A stretch of 64,000 nt of DNA. Origin: Plectrocnemia conspersa (Eukaryota > Arthropoda > Insecta > Trichoptera > Polycentropodidae). A model generated the notes under the pieces. The model was not told where the DNA came from, made no database searches, and was given only the letters and a program-made list of their open reading frames with translations. Shown in pieces: positions 1 through 10,900 of the stretch. The first letter of the stretch is position 1. Each line of letters opens with the position of its first letter. Where the stretch lies: NCBI GenBank assembly GCA_009617715.1, contig VTFK01000035.1, positions 124,001 through 188,000 on the forward strand, in the 5' to 3' direction. The position numbers were made by a program, and so were the translations under genes.

Positions 1-1
1 A

Positions 2-1001
2 CAGGCGGCCCTCGACTTTCACACATAATTGGTTCCTGAAAATGTGTACGAATGTTGAATGTACGAAAGTCGAGGGAAGTAAAAAAAATGAAATTGTGTG
101 TATTTTAAAATATTTATTAATCAAGTAAATATAAGATGTTTAAGAAGCATCTAAGAGACACGTTTAAGTGGAGTTTGCGGGTGTTTCCTTTGAAAAGTTA
201 TCAAGAGTTAACTGTTTTCCACTATTCTTTTTTTTTTCTTCATATAGTATTTTATAACATACTATGTTTTTTATTGATCGCCCCACGCACTTTAGATATG
301 CGTTCTCCATTGGGATCACAATCTTCCATAATATTTAAAAATTTGTCAAGGTGCGTGAAGGCTTCATTCATATTTTTCATTGGTAAAGAGTTTTCCAAAA
401 TAAACCTGTCTCATCTACATAAATATTTGGGTAGAGGAATAGTCTCCATCTTCAATAATTTTGGATAATTAGAAAATAAATTCTTTTGCAGCATCTTTAT
501 CCGCATCAGCCGATTCATTAGTAAATTTAATATTATGCAAAGAATACCTCATTTTAAAATTGTAAAACTAACCGTTACTTGCTTGAAAAACCGTGATAAA
601 ATATTTTTTTAATCTATCCTATAAATCTTTGTGCAAAATAAGAGCTTTTGCTTGAATAATTGAAATACTCAGAGGGACATCTTTTTTTGATGTTGGTCAT
701 CGATCTACGATGACAAAGATTTTTTTTTCTGTGTTGTTTTGGAAACATATCATTAAAGATTGTGGACATATATCTTTATTTTCCACAATTTTGAACGTAT
801 TCTTTAATTATATTTTTATTTTGCAAAATTAAACATATCATAGACCTGTTTGTATCATACGAACGTCCGATTGAAGCAAAAGATTCACCGCTATTAGAAC
901 GTTTTTTTTTAAAAAAATCAATTTAAAAAATTGTTTTTTTTTTAATGTGCGAAATAGCGAATTGTGCGAAAGTCGAACGTTCGAAAGTCAAGGGCCACCT
1001 G
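2..1001 (-). mobile_element. Tigger/pogo-type non-autonomous DNA transposon, copy 1
   Basis: The element begins CAGGCGGCCCTCGACTTTC at base 2 and ends with the imperfect inverted counterpart (…AAGTCAAGGGCCACCTG at 1001), followed by TA. A second copy at 31921-32903 has clean TA target duplications, which fixes these ends; the left TA is cut by the window edge. The minus strand carries decayed transposase remnants: a segment containing a VDET-x-LFWK motif, which is the first acidic block of pogo/Tigger DDE transposases, joins near base 388 directly to a C-terminal remnant ending in the typical KQLTLDNF-like tail. The central catalytic core is missing, so the copy cannot be autonomous. Just inside the right terminus there is extra duplicated terminal-like sequence (961-990). 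It lies in an intron of the + strand DIP gene. Confidence 0.85.
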
Positions 1002-1003
1002 TA

Positions 1004-1330
1004 TCTTTAAGCATTAGAGTTTCAGTCATTTCCAGAAGCTTTTCGAATCTGTTTTTGCTCAAGATCGCCGATGTCTTTTGCTCGGTGGATGATCTCGTCG
1101 TCTTTTTTGGCAGGTACCATTCTGCGTTCAGCGTGACACTGCACGCTTGCGTGTTTGCGCTTTCTTCATGGCACTAATGAATCCCTTTAGTTGTATTTTG
1201 CGATGTGGGTTAACTGCGTGAAGAGCGAGTCAGACTATATACGGTGGAAGCAAGTCGCGCGGAGCAAACGTTCGCTCTCCACCGATGCACGCAGTGAAAT
1301 TAAAACATCAAGATGGTTACGCTCTAAAGC
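1004..1330. other. Unassigned GC-richer stretch in intron of DIP gene A
   Basis: This stretch directly follows the Tigger copy and is clearly less AT-rich than its surroundings. The minus strand around 1000-1120 reads as a short open stretch rich in Lys, Glu and Arg, but I recognise no family and see no splice structure. It may be another transposon remnant or a conserved non-coding block. Confidence 0.3.
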
Positions 1331-3160
1331 AGCAACGGTGCGATTTCAAAAATAAGATTGAATTATAACATTGAACAAGTTTGACGAATAATCAAATTAA
1401 TGCGTTTGGTTAATTATTAAAAAACATTTTTTATAGTATTGCAAACTACAAATACTTTTCACGAATATTTAAATAAATAAATATAACAAAAAAATTCAAT
1501 CGTCAAGTAAATTTATTGTACAAAATCATATAATTTAAATGTGCAAGAGCAAGTTGTGCAATATCCTTACTATTGTACAATATCCTAAATAATAACACTG
1601 ATAGATTACATGTTAATAATAGTTCAATAAATCCATAACTCACTCTTTACTACTTTATACGTGTGCTACATATGTATACAATAAATTTAATCGGAAATAC
1701 CCCTCCACAAATACAAAAGAAACAAGCATTACAATAAAACAAAGCATTACCCTTAAGCCAGATTACGACTCGACCCTGTCGTTTTCAATTACTCGATTTA
1801 CAAAAAATACATTAAATTATATTGCAAAAATAATATAATAATACCTTAACGATTCGGTAGGTTTAGCGGTACGGCAAAGCGGGCCGCAGGTTGTCGAAAC
1901 GCGAGCATTAACGTTTGCACGCCGGCCGTACGGTCCACGGGTTAAATTTGACCCACGGAGGCCGTATCTTTATCCAGATTACTTTGCGGATATGGCCGTT
2001 GCCGGCTTATCCCTGCGTGCCGCGCTTGGCTACCCCTGCTCTGCTCTTATCTAGCGTTAAATCACCTGTGTTGTGTCCAGACACTTTGTATATATTATAT
2101 GTATCATGATATGTAACTTACATATATGAATACTCAATTTTAGGATAGATAAATTAATATAATTTGAAATGTGCTGATCCTTATCTTTGAAGTTTTTTTT
2201 ACTACTTTTTCTCATGTATTAAATTACATTATAAAAATATGACAATTACATTATTTTTCATTGTCAGATCTAACATATTTACAGTATACTTTTAAGTTTT
2301 AGTGAAAAATTACAATTTTGACGATACGAATCAATATCGTATGCCACTTAAGGGAACGACTAATGCCGAAAAGGCTCCAATAAATTTGAAGCTTATCCGC
2401 TAAAGTGTAATCCCGATGTTCTTGGCTGGAACATTTTTATTTACAGCGCCTCCAGGAGGATTCCTCTGTACTTACATACATACACACATGTATGTATCTA
2501 TGTAGAAGATTCTCTCTGCCATAAAGGAGATAAACCCTCGCGACCGACAAATGGAAGTGTGGTTATTCAATTTCAATCGTGAAAAGAGCGAGCCCTGTGA
2601 CAATTGCATCCAAAGGCTCACTTTTATCGATTCCATTATACTATACCACTCCAACAATATCCACCGTATACTATTCCAGTATCTACTAGAAAATAAGAGA
2701 TTCTTATCGGATGCTGCACCGCCAGATGGAAATTTCAATCGAGAATTTTCCGGACGATCAGAAATATTAGTTTCCGATACTAGCGTATGACTTTGACTGA
2801 AGCTGGCTATTTTATATTATTCGATATAGCAAAATATAACTTATTTGAACATAGAATAGAGTTTTCAAGCCATAATTTACAGAAATATTTTTAATTAGTT
2901 CTTATAGTATTTTCTAATATAAGAATGACAATGCTTTTTATTGTTTGACACTTGTAAGTTCTTATAAAAATTTCAAAATAAGTATGAAAAAGTATAAATT
3001 GTACTATTTTTATAACTTTAATTTAGAAAAAATATTATTGCTGGTGTTACTCCACACCGAGCAAGCATGCTAAAAAATAGGTCTATGCAATGATTTAATT
3101 TTTTTTTAATAAATATTGGTTTTCTGCAATGTTAGCAAGCAAAAATATGTTTCTTTAATT
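1331..3160. other. Intronic AT-rich sequence with two GC-richer islands
   Basis: This is inferred to be intron of DIP gene A, because its preceding exons are not in the window. Most of it is AT-rich without recognisable content. Two islands stand out: 1840-2060, with many CG dinucleotides and a near-palindrome around GGGTTAAATTTGACCC, and 2430-2790, which is open on both strands for about 80 codons with no recognisable product. They are candidates for conserved non-coding or regulatory DNA, on composition only. Confidence 0.35.
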
Positions 3161-3164
3161 TAAC

Positions 3165-3395
3165 CTTGGAGTTCAGGTGTAAGCCAAGGTACTTAATGCT
3201 CGAATTACATTAAGCGTTACTGCCTTTCTGACTTTGAAGATACAGTGGCAAAGTTTGTCTACGTTTCGTAAATATAATTGACTCGGTTTTATTATAATTA
3301 ATTTTAATTTTCCACCCCTTGAAATATTAATTAAAGTTTTAAAGAATTTTTTGTTATTTATTCGTGATCGGTTGAAGTCTTTAGGCACTCGTTTT
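3165..3395 (-). pseudogene. Decayed non-LTR reverse transcriptase fragment
   Basis: On the minus strand the sequence reads, with frame changes, a WKIKIN-x2-KTE-x-I-x-FTKRR block followed about 25 codons later by IKYLGLHLNS. This spacing and wording are those of the thumb/post-palm part of jockey/CR1-like reverse transcriptases (WxLxIN…KTExxxF, then YLGxxLDS). In-frame stops and at least one frame change show it is dead. No termini or poly(A) were found. Confidence 0.7.
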
Positions 3396-3564
3396 ATTAT
3401 AAATAATTTTATCTCTAGTGTACGTTTTATTTAATTATTAAGATTAAAAAAACGTCACGAATAAACTTTCTCCAACTGATTTTTTTGCATTAACGAGTGT
3501 TCATTATTTAATAAAACAATATTTATTATTTACTCGGCGGCCCTGGCTATCATATGTTTTTAAA

Positions 3565-3945
3565 AGCTAAAAACTTACTAAATCTGACGAGCGGCTACTT
3601 GATATATTTAAGAAAAAGGTGCTCCACAGAATATATGGAGCCTTAAAAAAGGCAATGAGTAGCGTATGAGAAACAACCATGAGCTGTACCACCTATACTA
3701 AGAAGAGAAGGTTCTCCACCTTTATTCGTGTTGGAAGTCTTCGGTGGGTGGACTACGTTGCTCAAATGGAATCCTTGCAACCCCCGAAACAACTGCTGGA
3801 AACTAGCTTGCTGATGATCGATAGGAATATTAAGGTATCGGTGGTTGGATGACGTAAAGAGAGCTGCCAGTATACTTGAAGCCAACAACTGGCGCAGGAT
3901 TGAAAGAGCTTGAGAAAATTATTGGAGAAGAAAAAAAACATTTTG
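3565..3945 (+). pseudogene. Decayed C-terminal end of a non-LTR retrotransposon ORF2
   Basis: Across three frames the + strand reads, in order, a segment like 'ERLLDIFKKKVLHRIYGA', then NNHELYHLY, then 'GSLRWVDYVAQMESLQPPKQ', then YWRWLDDVKRAA followed by NNWRRI. This order (FExKxLRxIYGP, YNxELYxLY, LRWxGHVxRM, RWxDDVxxD, NWRxxA) is characteristic of the C-terminal region of many arthropod non-LTR retrotransposon polyproteins. Frameshifts and stops show decay. It lies on the opposite strand to the reverse transcriptase relic just upstream, so the two are not one insertion. Confidence 0.75.
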
Positions 3946-3949
3946 GATT

Positions 3950-4670
3950 GTTCAGCCAAAAATTATTAAATGAATGACAGTATTTAATGGAAATTTTTGT
4001 GAATTTAAGCGATTTTCTAAATGCACAAAAGATATTTTTAAGCAATAGATCCAAATTCCAGGAAGTTATTATATTATTGCGTTGTGAGTGTTTAAGCAAA
4101 GTGTTAAAATAATGTGCTGTAATCAATGTAAGTTAATTTTTTAATGAATATAAAAATTAACACTATGTCATCGTGCCATCGTCACAAAAGTATTTTTCTT
4201 GCGTTACGTCATAACTTTGAAAGCTGCTACATTATGTATTTATAACTAAGTATAGAAATTAATATTGTGAACAAACAAGCAAGAAAAACTACTCACTTTT
4301 TGTGTTAAATCTCGCCAGATTGCAGACCGTCCCGCAAAATGTTTCTCGCAGACAACTCGTCGCGGTTTAGTGAGTATTGTCAAAAGTTTGTCAACGGTTA
4401 ACCGCAACATGTCTTATCACTTTGAGTTCTTCAAACCGTGACGAGTTTGACACAATTCTCATTATCGCCATTCGAGAGGCGAGACTGCTAATTATTCACC
4501 AAGAATATTATAATAATTGAATAAGTATAATTTATGAAATATTAAAAATATATTTTTTAATGCAACTTTTATATTTAATAAAAAATAGGAATTCAAGATA
4601 AAACGTTAGTGGTGGCAATTTAAGTAAAATAAAAATAAAATACATTTCACAATTTAATTGAAAAAAAAGT
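3950..4670. other. Intronic sequence, nothing recognised
   Basis: AT-rich intronic sequence with one mixed-composition stretch at 4300-4480. No coding signal, repeat boundary or RNA gene was recognised. Confidence 0.4.
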
Positions 4671-4675
4671 TTGCT

Positions 4676-4800
4676 GGCCAATCGCATTTATGCAGCGAAC
4701 ATCCACCAATCGCTGCAGTCGCTTCGTATAACGTCGAAATAGGTATACGCCTTTAGAAAGCGACGTTCGCTTGTCCAAGGTCGTATTGCATATTATCTAA
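4676..4800 (+). repeat. Solo copy of the fold-back arm repeat family
   Basis: The segment contains AATAGGTATACGCCTTTAGA followed by AAGCGACGTTCGCTTGTCCA and a cytosine/guanine-mixed block with CAGCGA…ATCCAC…CAAT. The same blocks in the same order occur at 16530-16650 on this strand and at 15105-15240 on the other strand, the two arms of the large fold-back. This is therefore a third, partial copy of that repeat. I could not define its outer ends. Confidence 0.7.
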
Positions 4801-4824
4801 ATGTATTTGAGATTTTTTGCAATT

Positions 4825-4871
4825 TAGAAAAAAATATATTGCTGATGTTACCCACACCCAGCAAGCGTGTT
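4825..4871 (+). repeat. Short dispersed direct repeat (pair with 3028-3073)
   Basis: The wording AGAAAAAAATATATTGCTGATG followed by TTACCCACACCCAGCAAGCGTG closely matches 3028-3073, with a handful of substitutions. It is probably a fragment of the same dispersed element that flanks both sites. Nothing further can be said. Confidence 0.55.
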
Positions 4872-4962
4872 ATAATAAATAAAATAGTTTTAATTATTAT
4901 CTATTTTTGTATATTACAATTTTATTATTTATACATATATATAATATTATTATTTTTATCAG

Positions 4963-5133
4963 GTGGTGAGTTGCTCCAGGGCTCCAAGTACACCATTTCG
5001 GAGACGTGCCTCAATGAATACGCTCTTCTCACGAATATCACAATCAAGAATTTGGAAAAGAGGGACTTCGGCATGTACACTTGCTCGTCGACCAACTCTT
5101 TCGGGAGGGCTGAGGGGGCGGTGAGGCTGCAGG
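4963..5133 (+). CDS. DIP/lachesin-like IgSF protein, gene A: penultimate exon (C-terminal half of Ig3)
   Basis: The exon is 171 bp, flanked by a pyrimidine/T-rich acceptor ending ATCAG and by the donor GTGAGT, and is phase 1 at both ends. Its 56 full codons encode the second half of the third Ig domain. NITIKNLEKRDFGMYTCSST holds the F-strand Tyr-x-Cys that closes the Ig disulfide, and it is followed by the family signature N-x2-G-x2-EG-x-VRLQ. Exon 48751-48921 of gene B has exactly the same length, phases and motif order. In insects this family (Dpr-interacting proteins, related to lachesin and IgLONs) forms GPI-anchored or secreted neuronal adhesion receptors with three Ig domains. Earlier exons (signal peptide, Ig1, Ig2, start of Ig3) were not found in 1-4962 and should lie left of the window. 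Which DIP it is cannot be decided from this exon. Confidence 0.9.
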
Positions 5134-7531
5134 GTGAGTGGTGTTTCGAATGTCTTCTTTTTTATAATAGTCATCCTTAGAGAGGAGCATTCCGGCAAAG
5201 TCGTAAATCTCGGGGCGGATTTTCAGCATCCGTCTTGCGCGTGGAAACAGACGCGTGACTTTGACGTGGCTTTTTGACGGAATGTCGCGAATGCATAAGT
5301 AGATGGATAGTTATGTGTGGTGTGTGTTTTTTAGTTTTTTCTTTGCGTACGTTGTATTTTATGTTATATTTTCTGCTTTTATTATAAAAATGTGTATCAT
5401 ATATAAAATACATATTCTATACATAGCTTAAGCAAAGCATATTTTATTATTTAGATTTTTTTTATTATTGGCTTTATTACACTAACATTAATTGAAACGA
5501 TTTTCGATTCAATTTGATTGAATATTTCGTACATTTACTTTTTAAGAATCAAATCTGCATAGTCAAAACCAAGCAGATAGTTTAAGGATTGGTGAAATGA
5601 ATTTTTTTTACATTTACCGATCAATGAAAAATATTGTAAAATAATTTATTGTAACGAGAGATTAATAATCGTCATTATTTGTAAAATATTACTTCAACGA
5701 AAAAAAATGCAGAAGAGAAAATATTTTGAAGTATTTTCCCAAGATACTTTTCGATATGTTACAACAAATACGATGCGAGTGTAAAAAAAAAACTAAAATA
5801 ATTTTTAAAAAAATGTTAAAACTATCAGTTTGTCTTTTGACTTTAGCCAAATAAATTATTCCCGTACTTACGGTTCCCGCCGCTGTAAATTTGAACTAAA
5901 ATTACAAAGGTTACTGTTTATTTACCTTACTTATATTTGTCGTTTACTGTACGTACAGTATTTTTTTATTATTCAAATATTTTCTTTGTTAATTATTTTA
6001 GCCCATAAGGATAAAAATCCATTCTAGGTGTGTAAACATTTCAAAAAACACACACAAAAGTTCAAAGCAAATTTCTTATAAAGGGAAAAACACAAGTGGA
6101 TTGGGAAATTCATCAAATTCAGATAAACAAAAAAACTCTTGAATCAACCGATATAGATTGCTCAAAAAGTGCGTGTTAAAATAAAATAACTTTCTGAAAA
6201 TGTTGCTTGGCTAGCTGCTGAAGATGGTCTGTCAAAGGTATTTGACATAAATACATTTTTTTTTATAAAATATTATCCTGACTTGTATGCAAAAGCTTGT
6301 TTTCTTGTGAAGTACAAAAGTGTATAGTGATTTAAGCACAGGGTAAAAAGTAAAGAAAATATTTTTCCAAACCAAATCATTACACTCCATCCAACAATAT
6401 GTTTTTTTTTATAAATTAATAATAAATAAGCATTATGGCATTCTACTGAGTAGCTGAACATGAATTATAAATTCTGACTAAACTAAAATAAATCTTTTAA
6501 TTGTAGTTTTCATATTTAAATACTCGTCCACTCGTATAGCGTAATACTAAATTGTTGGCTTTTCTTTAATTTCTATTCAATCTTTTTTGTTTTATAAAAA
6601 TTATGAATTAAATTCATAACGTCCCTTTCACATTTGGACAGTTTATAACCCGAGTTTGTGAAACTTTTTTGAATGAAGCTAATTTCTCTAATCGCTATAT
6701 TATCAAACGCGCCAATTCGGAAGATATTTTTAAAACGAAATCATCAAGAGTTTTTAATCATTTAGAAGCGGTTTTTTATTAAGCTTTGTCTTCATGAATT
6801 CGTAAAATTATTCAAAGCTTAATTTTTAAATGTTTTATCATTGATTTGTATGTATTGATGAGCATAAATTACATAAACATAAATTTTCGAATCCATACGT
6901 TGCGTGAAATAATCTTCATTTTAATTAATTTAAATTCATGTTAATATTAATAACCATTTTTATCCTAAAATATTTAGTATTCATTATTTTTTTATATTTA
7001 ATTTATTAATAATATTTTTTAACCTTTAGAATACCAGCGCCTTGTTAAAGTAGCGCGTGAGCAGAGTTGAAAATTAAATAAAGTGGACACTTCTGCACAA
7101 AACCGTTTTAATGTATAAAAATATTTTTTAAATAGACGAGTGAACTTTTATTTAATACAGAAATGTTGCTAAAATCTGTGAGATTTGCGTATTAACACAA
7201 AAAAAAATTATTAGAACACTTAATAACAAATAATAAGCTATTAGTTACCGCAAAACAGAGATATTCTCAAAATTTCTAAACATACGACTGCGAAACACTT
7301 TTAAGGGCGACATTCGTATTAGAAAATTATTGTATGAAAACATACAGAACCAAGAGAACCAAGCGGGTACCCGTACATAGAAAAATTATTATCACGATGG
7401 TCTTAATTATATTTAAATAAATATATTTTTATCATTTATTTTTAAACCTAATATAAAACACCTTTTCACATCATCCTCACATTTTGCATCAAGATTTATA
7501 ACGCCTAACTAACCAAACTTAACTTCGTCAG
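5134..7531 (+). other. Last intron of DIP gene A
   Basis: This 2.4-kb intron runs from the GTGAGT donor to a CGTCAG acceptor. It is AT-rich apart from a CG-richer patch directly after the donor (5170-5300). I see no transposon ends, RNA genes or further Ig exons in it. Confidence 0.75.
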
Positions 7532-7888
7532 AGATCATCCTGCCGCCGAAGACGACCACGACGACCACAACGACCACCACCACCACGACAACCACCACGA
7601 CCACCGAGCCGCCGCAGACCGTGCGGCCTCGCAAAAAGCAAACGCCCAAGGGCGCCAAGCAGAGCGACAAAAAAGCTGACCAACCACATTCTGCCACCCG
7701 ACGACATCGGCCTCAAGCTGGCCGGAGAGATGGACGCAGGAATTGAGATAAACACCCTGGACAGGAAGGAAAAGCCGGTCAAGTCCACGCCCAACACCCA
7801 GTGGATGATCTTCGGTAGGGGGCATATTTTGACCGGACCCACAATGCTTATGCTGTGTATCAACGCCTTGATTGTAATTCTGTCTTAA
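7532..7888 (+). CDS. DIP gene A: terminal exon (Thr-rich stalk and GPI-type tail) with an apparent one-base frameshift
   Basis: Joining to the previous exon restores a Glu codon (G|AG) and gives VRLQ-E-IILPPK followed by a run of about 17 threonines and a basic segment. A stalk of this kind is usual after Ig3 in DIPs. In that frame translation would stop at 7744-7746 without any membrane tail. From the A6 tract at 7669-7674 onward, the +1 frame is instead open to the TAA at 7886-7888. It encodes LTNHILPPDDIGLKLAG, then about 35 polar residues, and ends in a hydrophobic segment (HILTGPTMLMLCINALIVIL), as expected for a GPI-attachment signal. Removing one A would give a tail of about 117 residues. 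I infer either a sequence error in the homopolymer or a genuine disabling indel. Splice site, stalk and polyadenylation signal are otherwise intact. Confidence 0.8.
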   Translation, partial: RSSCRRRRPRRPQRPPPPRQPPRPPSRRRPCGLAKSKRPRAPSRATKKLTNHILPPDDIGLKLAGEMDAGIEINTLDRKEKPVKSTPNTQWMIFGRGHILTGPTMLMLCINALIVILS

Positions 7889-7938
7889 GCTATGAATCGA
7901 GAATCGTAAATGAATTGATGGACATCGGAGAAAAATAG

Positions 7939-7944
7939 AATAAA
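7939..7944 (+). promoter_or_regulatory. Polyadenylation signal AATAAA of DIP gene A
   Basis: A canonical AATAAA lies 51 bases after the TAA that ends the tail frame of gene A, with T-rich sequence further downstream. Its placement supports 7886-7888 as the true stop codon, rather than the premature stop at 7744. Confidence 0.65.
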
Positions 7945-10900
7945 TTTAAAGGTATATACAAAAACACAAAGCTATGTTTACCATGATGTGAAGTTTTCAA
8001 AAAATATATATTTGCAGAGTAGTATACAAATAAATCTATTACTTAAAAGCATTAATGAAATAAAATTTTATAATGAGGAATATATATTACTTAATCGATT
8101 AGCTCCGTGCAAATTTTATGAATTGTACGACATGAAAATATATTGTACATGACTTTTTTCTAGCAGGAACTTCAGTGCAGCAGCAACGGTAAGGTTCATT
8201 GGTCGCAATGACCGAAATCAAGCATTTCAGCAGTAGAGGTAAGGTATTTGCAGGGTAGTTTTGGTTCAAATCACAAAAACGTTATACGTCTAACTCAATT
8301 TAATTGCTTTAATATATTTAATGAATAGTATTATTGTTTTATATATCTAAAACTTAAACTACTCAATAAGAGCTTAAGCTTTTAGTTGCTTACTACTAAA
8401 TTAAATGGTCAAAAATGCGTCTTTTTAGCAACCAATTTCATCTTAATAGTATTGAAGTTATTTTTTATATTCAACACTGATTTAAATTCTGAAGATGTTA
8501 AGCTTAGTAATCTTACATATTTTATAAATATTCTGAATACCACGTTTTCTTTATTCTCTCAAACACCTGTTTTTAGTCTATACAAAACTAGATAAGTTTT
8601 ATATATTATTGTACTTTGTTTTTATACGTATTTGACTTACTACGGATTTTTAAGAAAAAAATGAGTTCATTATCTCTGTAATCATTACATTACACAATTT
8701 TTTTTGAATAAAAAATCTTATTAGTTATTAAATTTCATTTTTAATTTTGTATTTTATAACCTAACTAGAAGTATTTTAAATTAATTTATTCTAACTTTAG
8801 ATAACCAAACTAACCTAACTTCTCATCAAACCTTGAAGTTTTATCTGTAGCATGTTCCTAAAATGTGCTGCAAAACTGCATTGATGTGAACATTGCTATA
8901 TAGTAATCTCATTATAATAAAATAATGTTTATACTTATAGTCTTGATTCTGATTTAAAGCTTTAATTTTATTTAGAGCCTAAGTGAAAAAAAACACAGCA
9001 ACATCAGGTTTTTATATTAAAATTCAGATCACTAATTTTTCTCCGATGTTCTCAGATGTAATTTATTGCTAATTTGATAACAGATGTCAGATATAAATAT
9101 TTACATATACTATGTCGTCAGATATCAAAATTTAACAAGTCCCTAAATTGACGTAATAAAACTATATTACTATATTTCAAAACAATGTAGCAGATATATA
9201 TTTAAAATAAATTGCAAATTAAATAAAAAATATAATATATTAAATATATTTTTATCGGTTATGGACTTAGTCAAGTTTGATATCTAAAAAAAATATAATG
9301 TAATCGAACTGACAATAATCTAAATGCAAAGGCTTCGAATCGATTTTATGTGATATGAATTTTTTAACCCTTTTAATGATATAAGCTAAAAGTTAATCGT
9401 CGGATTTAAAAGCCGAAAGCTGTTAAGTTTATTATGCAGCAATAAAAAATGCTGTAAAAATAAAAAGGGTAAACATACATATATTATAATGCATAAAACA
9501 CCTTTATTTAGTTTTAAATACATAGTGCGATAAGATATATAAATTAAATTTATTTTTATATTTTTTGTCTGATAAAAATCAAATTATGTTTTAAATACGA
9601 TACGAAAAAAATAATAATGATTTGATTAAAATTTTTTTTTAATAATTACATATTTTTTGTAATTAAAATCTGTTCCTGATTTATTGATTTTTTACAAAAA
9701 TAATTAATTTGATATTTTTTATATCCAGTTAAAATATTTTTAATTAATTCTTACAGTTATTTTAAGCATTTAAAAGATGAATAAGTAAATTTGATTTATT
9801 AATAAAATCATTGCTATTTCCCAACAAATTCTATACTCATACGATTCGAAGTCTTATTCATATATAATATAATACATACATATATATTTATTATAAAATA
9901 CATATTTCATAACGATGACAATAAATAATAAAACAATAAAACATACATGTGAATTTTTAGATTATTATTAATAATAATAAAAATGCGTTAACTGGTAGAA
10001 TGTTTTGTAATAATTTTCTTTTAAATAAACTTTGAATAAAATTGAATGACAAAAAACGACAATAATTGTTGAATTTCGCACCACTCTATTTTGTGATATT
10101 TTACATGTATATGATATAAATATAATAAACATTATATATTTACTATCAAATAATTATTAATATATAATAACTGACATTAGAAATGTAAATAAAGTAGTTA
10201 GATGTTTGCCCTTAATGATAAAATGTCTTCCGTTTTGTTAACAATGTATAGATAAGTCATGTAAAATTGTAAATTTTTTATGTATGAAATTAATAACGAT
10301 TATTAAATAAATAAATAAACATATAAATAGTCAAATTTAAATTGAAAGTAAAATAAATATTTAATTACTGATTTTTATTGTTAATTTATACGTTAAATTG
10401 TGTATCGTATAACTTATTTATACTCATTGTGTTTATTTTGTGTTGTTTGGTTTAATTTAACTGCGAATTTTTTATTAAAATGAGAATTTTTTGTATAAAG
10501 CAATCGAACATAATCAAATTTTATTGTTGTATCATGTTAATTGTTAACTGTTATATAATCAATATGACAATAAATTATATAAATTAATGTTTGTTTAATT
10601 TAAATAAACTCAAATTTAATATATGTATTTATGTTTTATATTTTATACTTTCATCATGCAAATATTGAGTTATTTACTCTAAAAGTCTAGACTTAAAAAT
10701 CAATTTTGTTTCAGCAAACAAACTTTGAGTCTCGCTATTTAAAAATCATAATTATGGTTTTAAATCAATATTGCTAATTAAATACTTATGGGGTATAGAT
10801 AATTACATTAAGATCTAGATCTTGCATGTTAGATTTGTTCCATAAATATGGTCTTAACGCTTTCTCGCATATAAGACCTTAGTGTAAACATTTGCAAAAA

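Noticed and set aside
7509..7863. Minus-strand open frames with a poly-Val/Trp run over the gene A terminal exon
   Set aside because: They are antisense readings of the threonine repeat; the + strand frame is fixed by splicing to the Ig3 exon.
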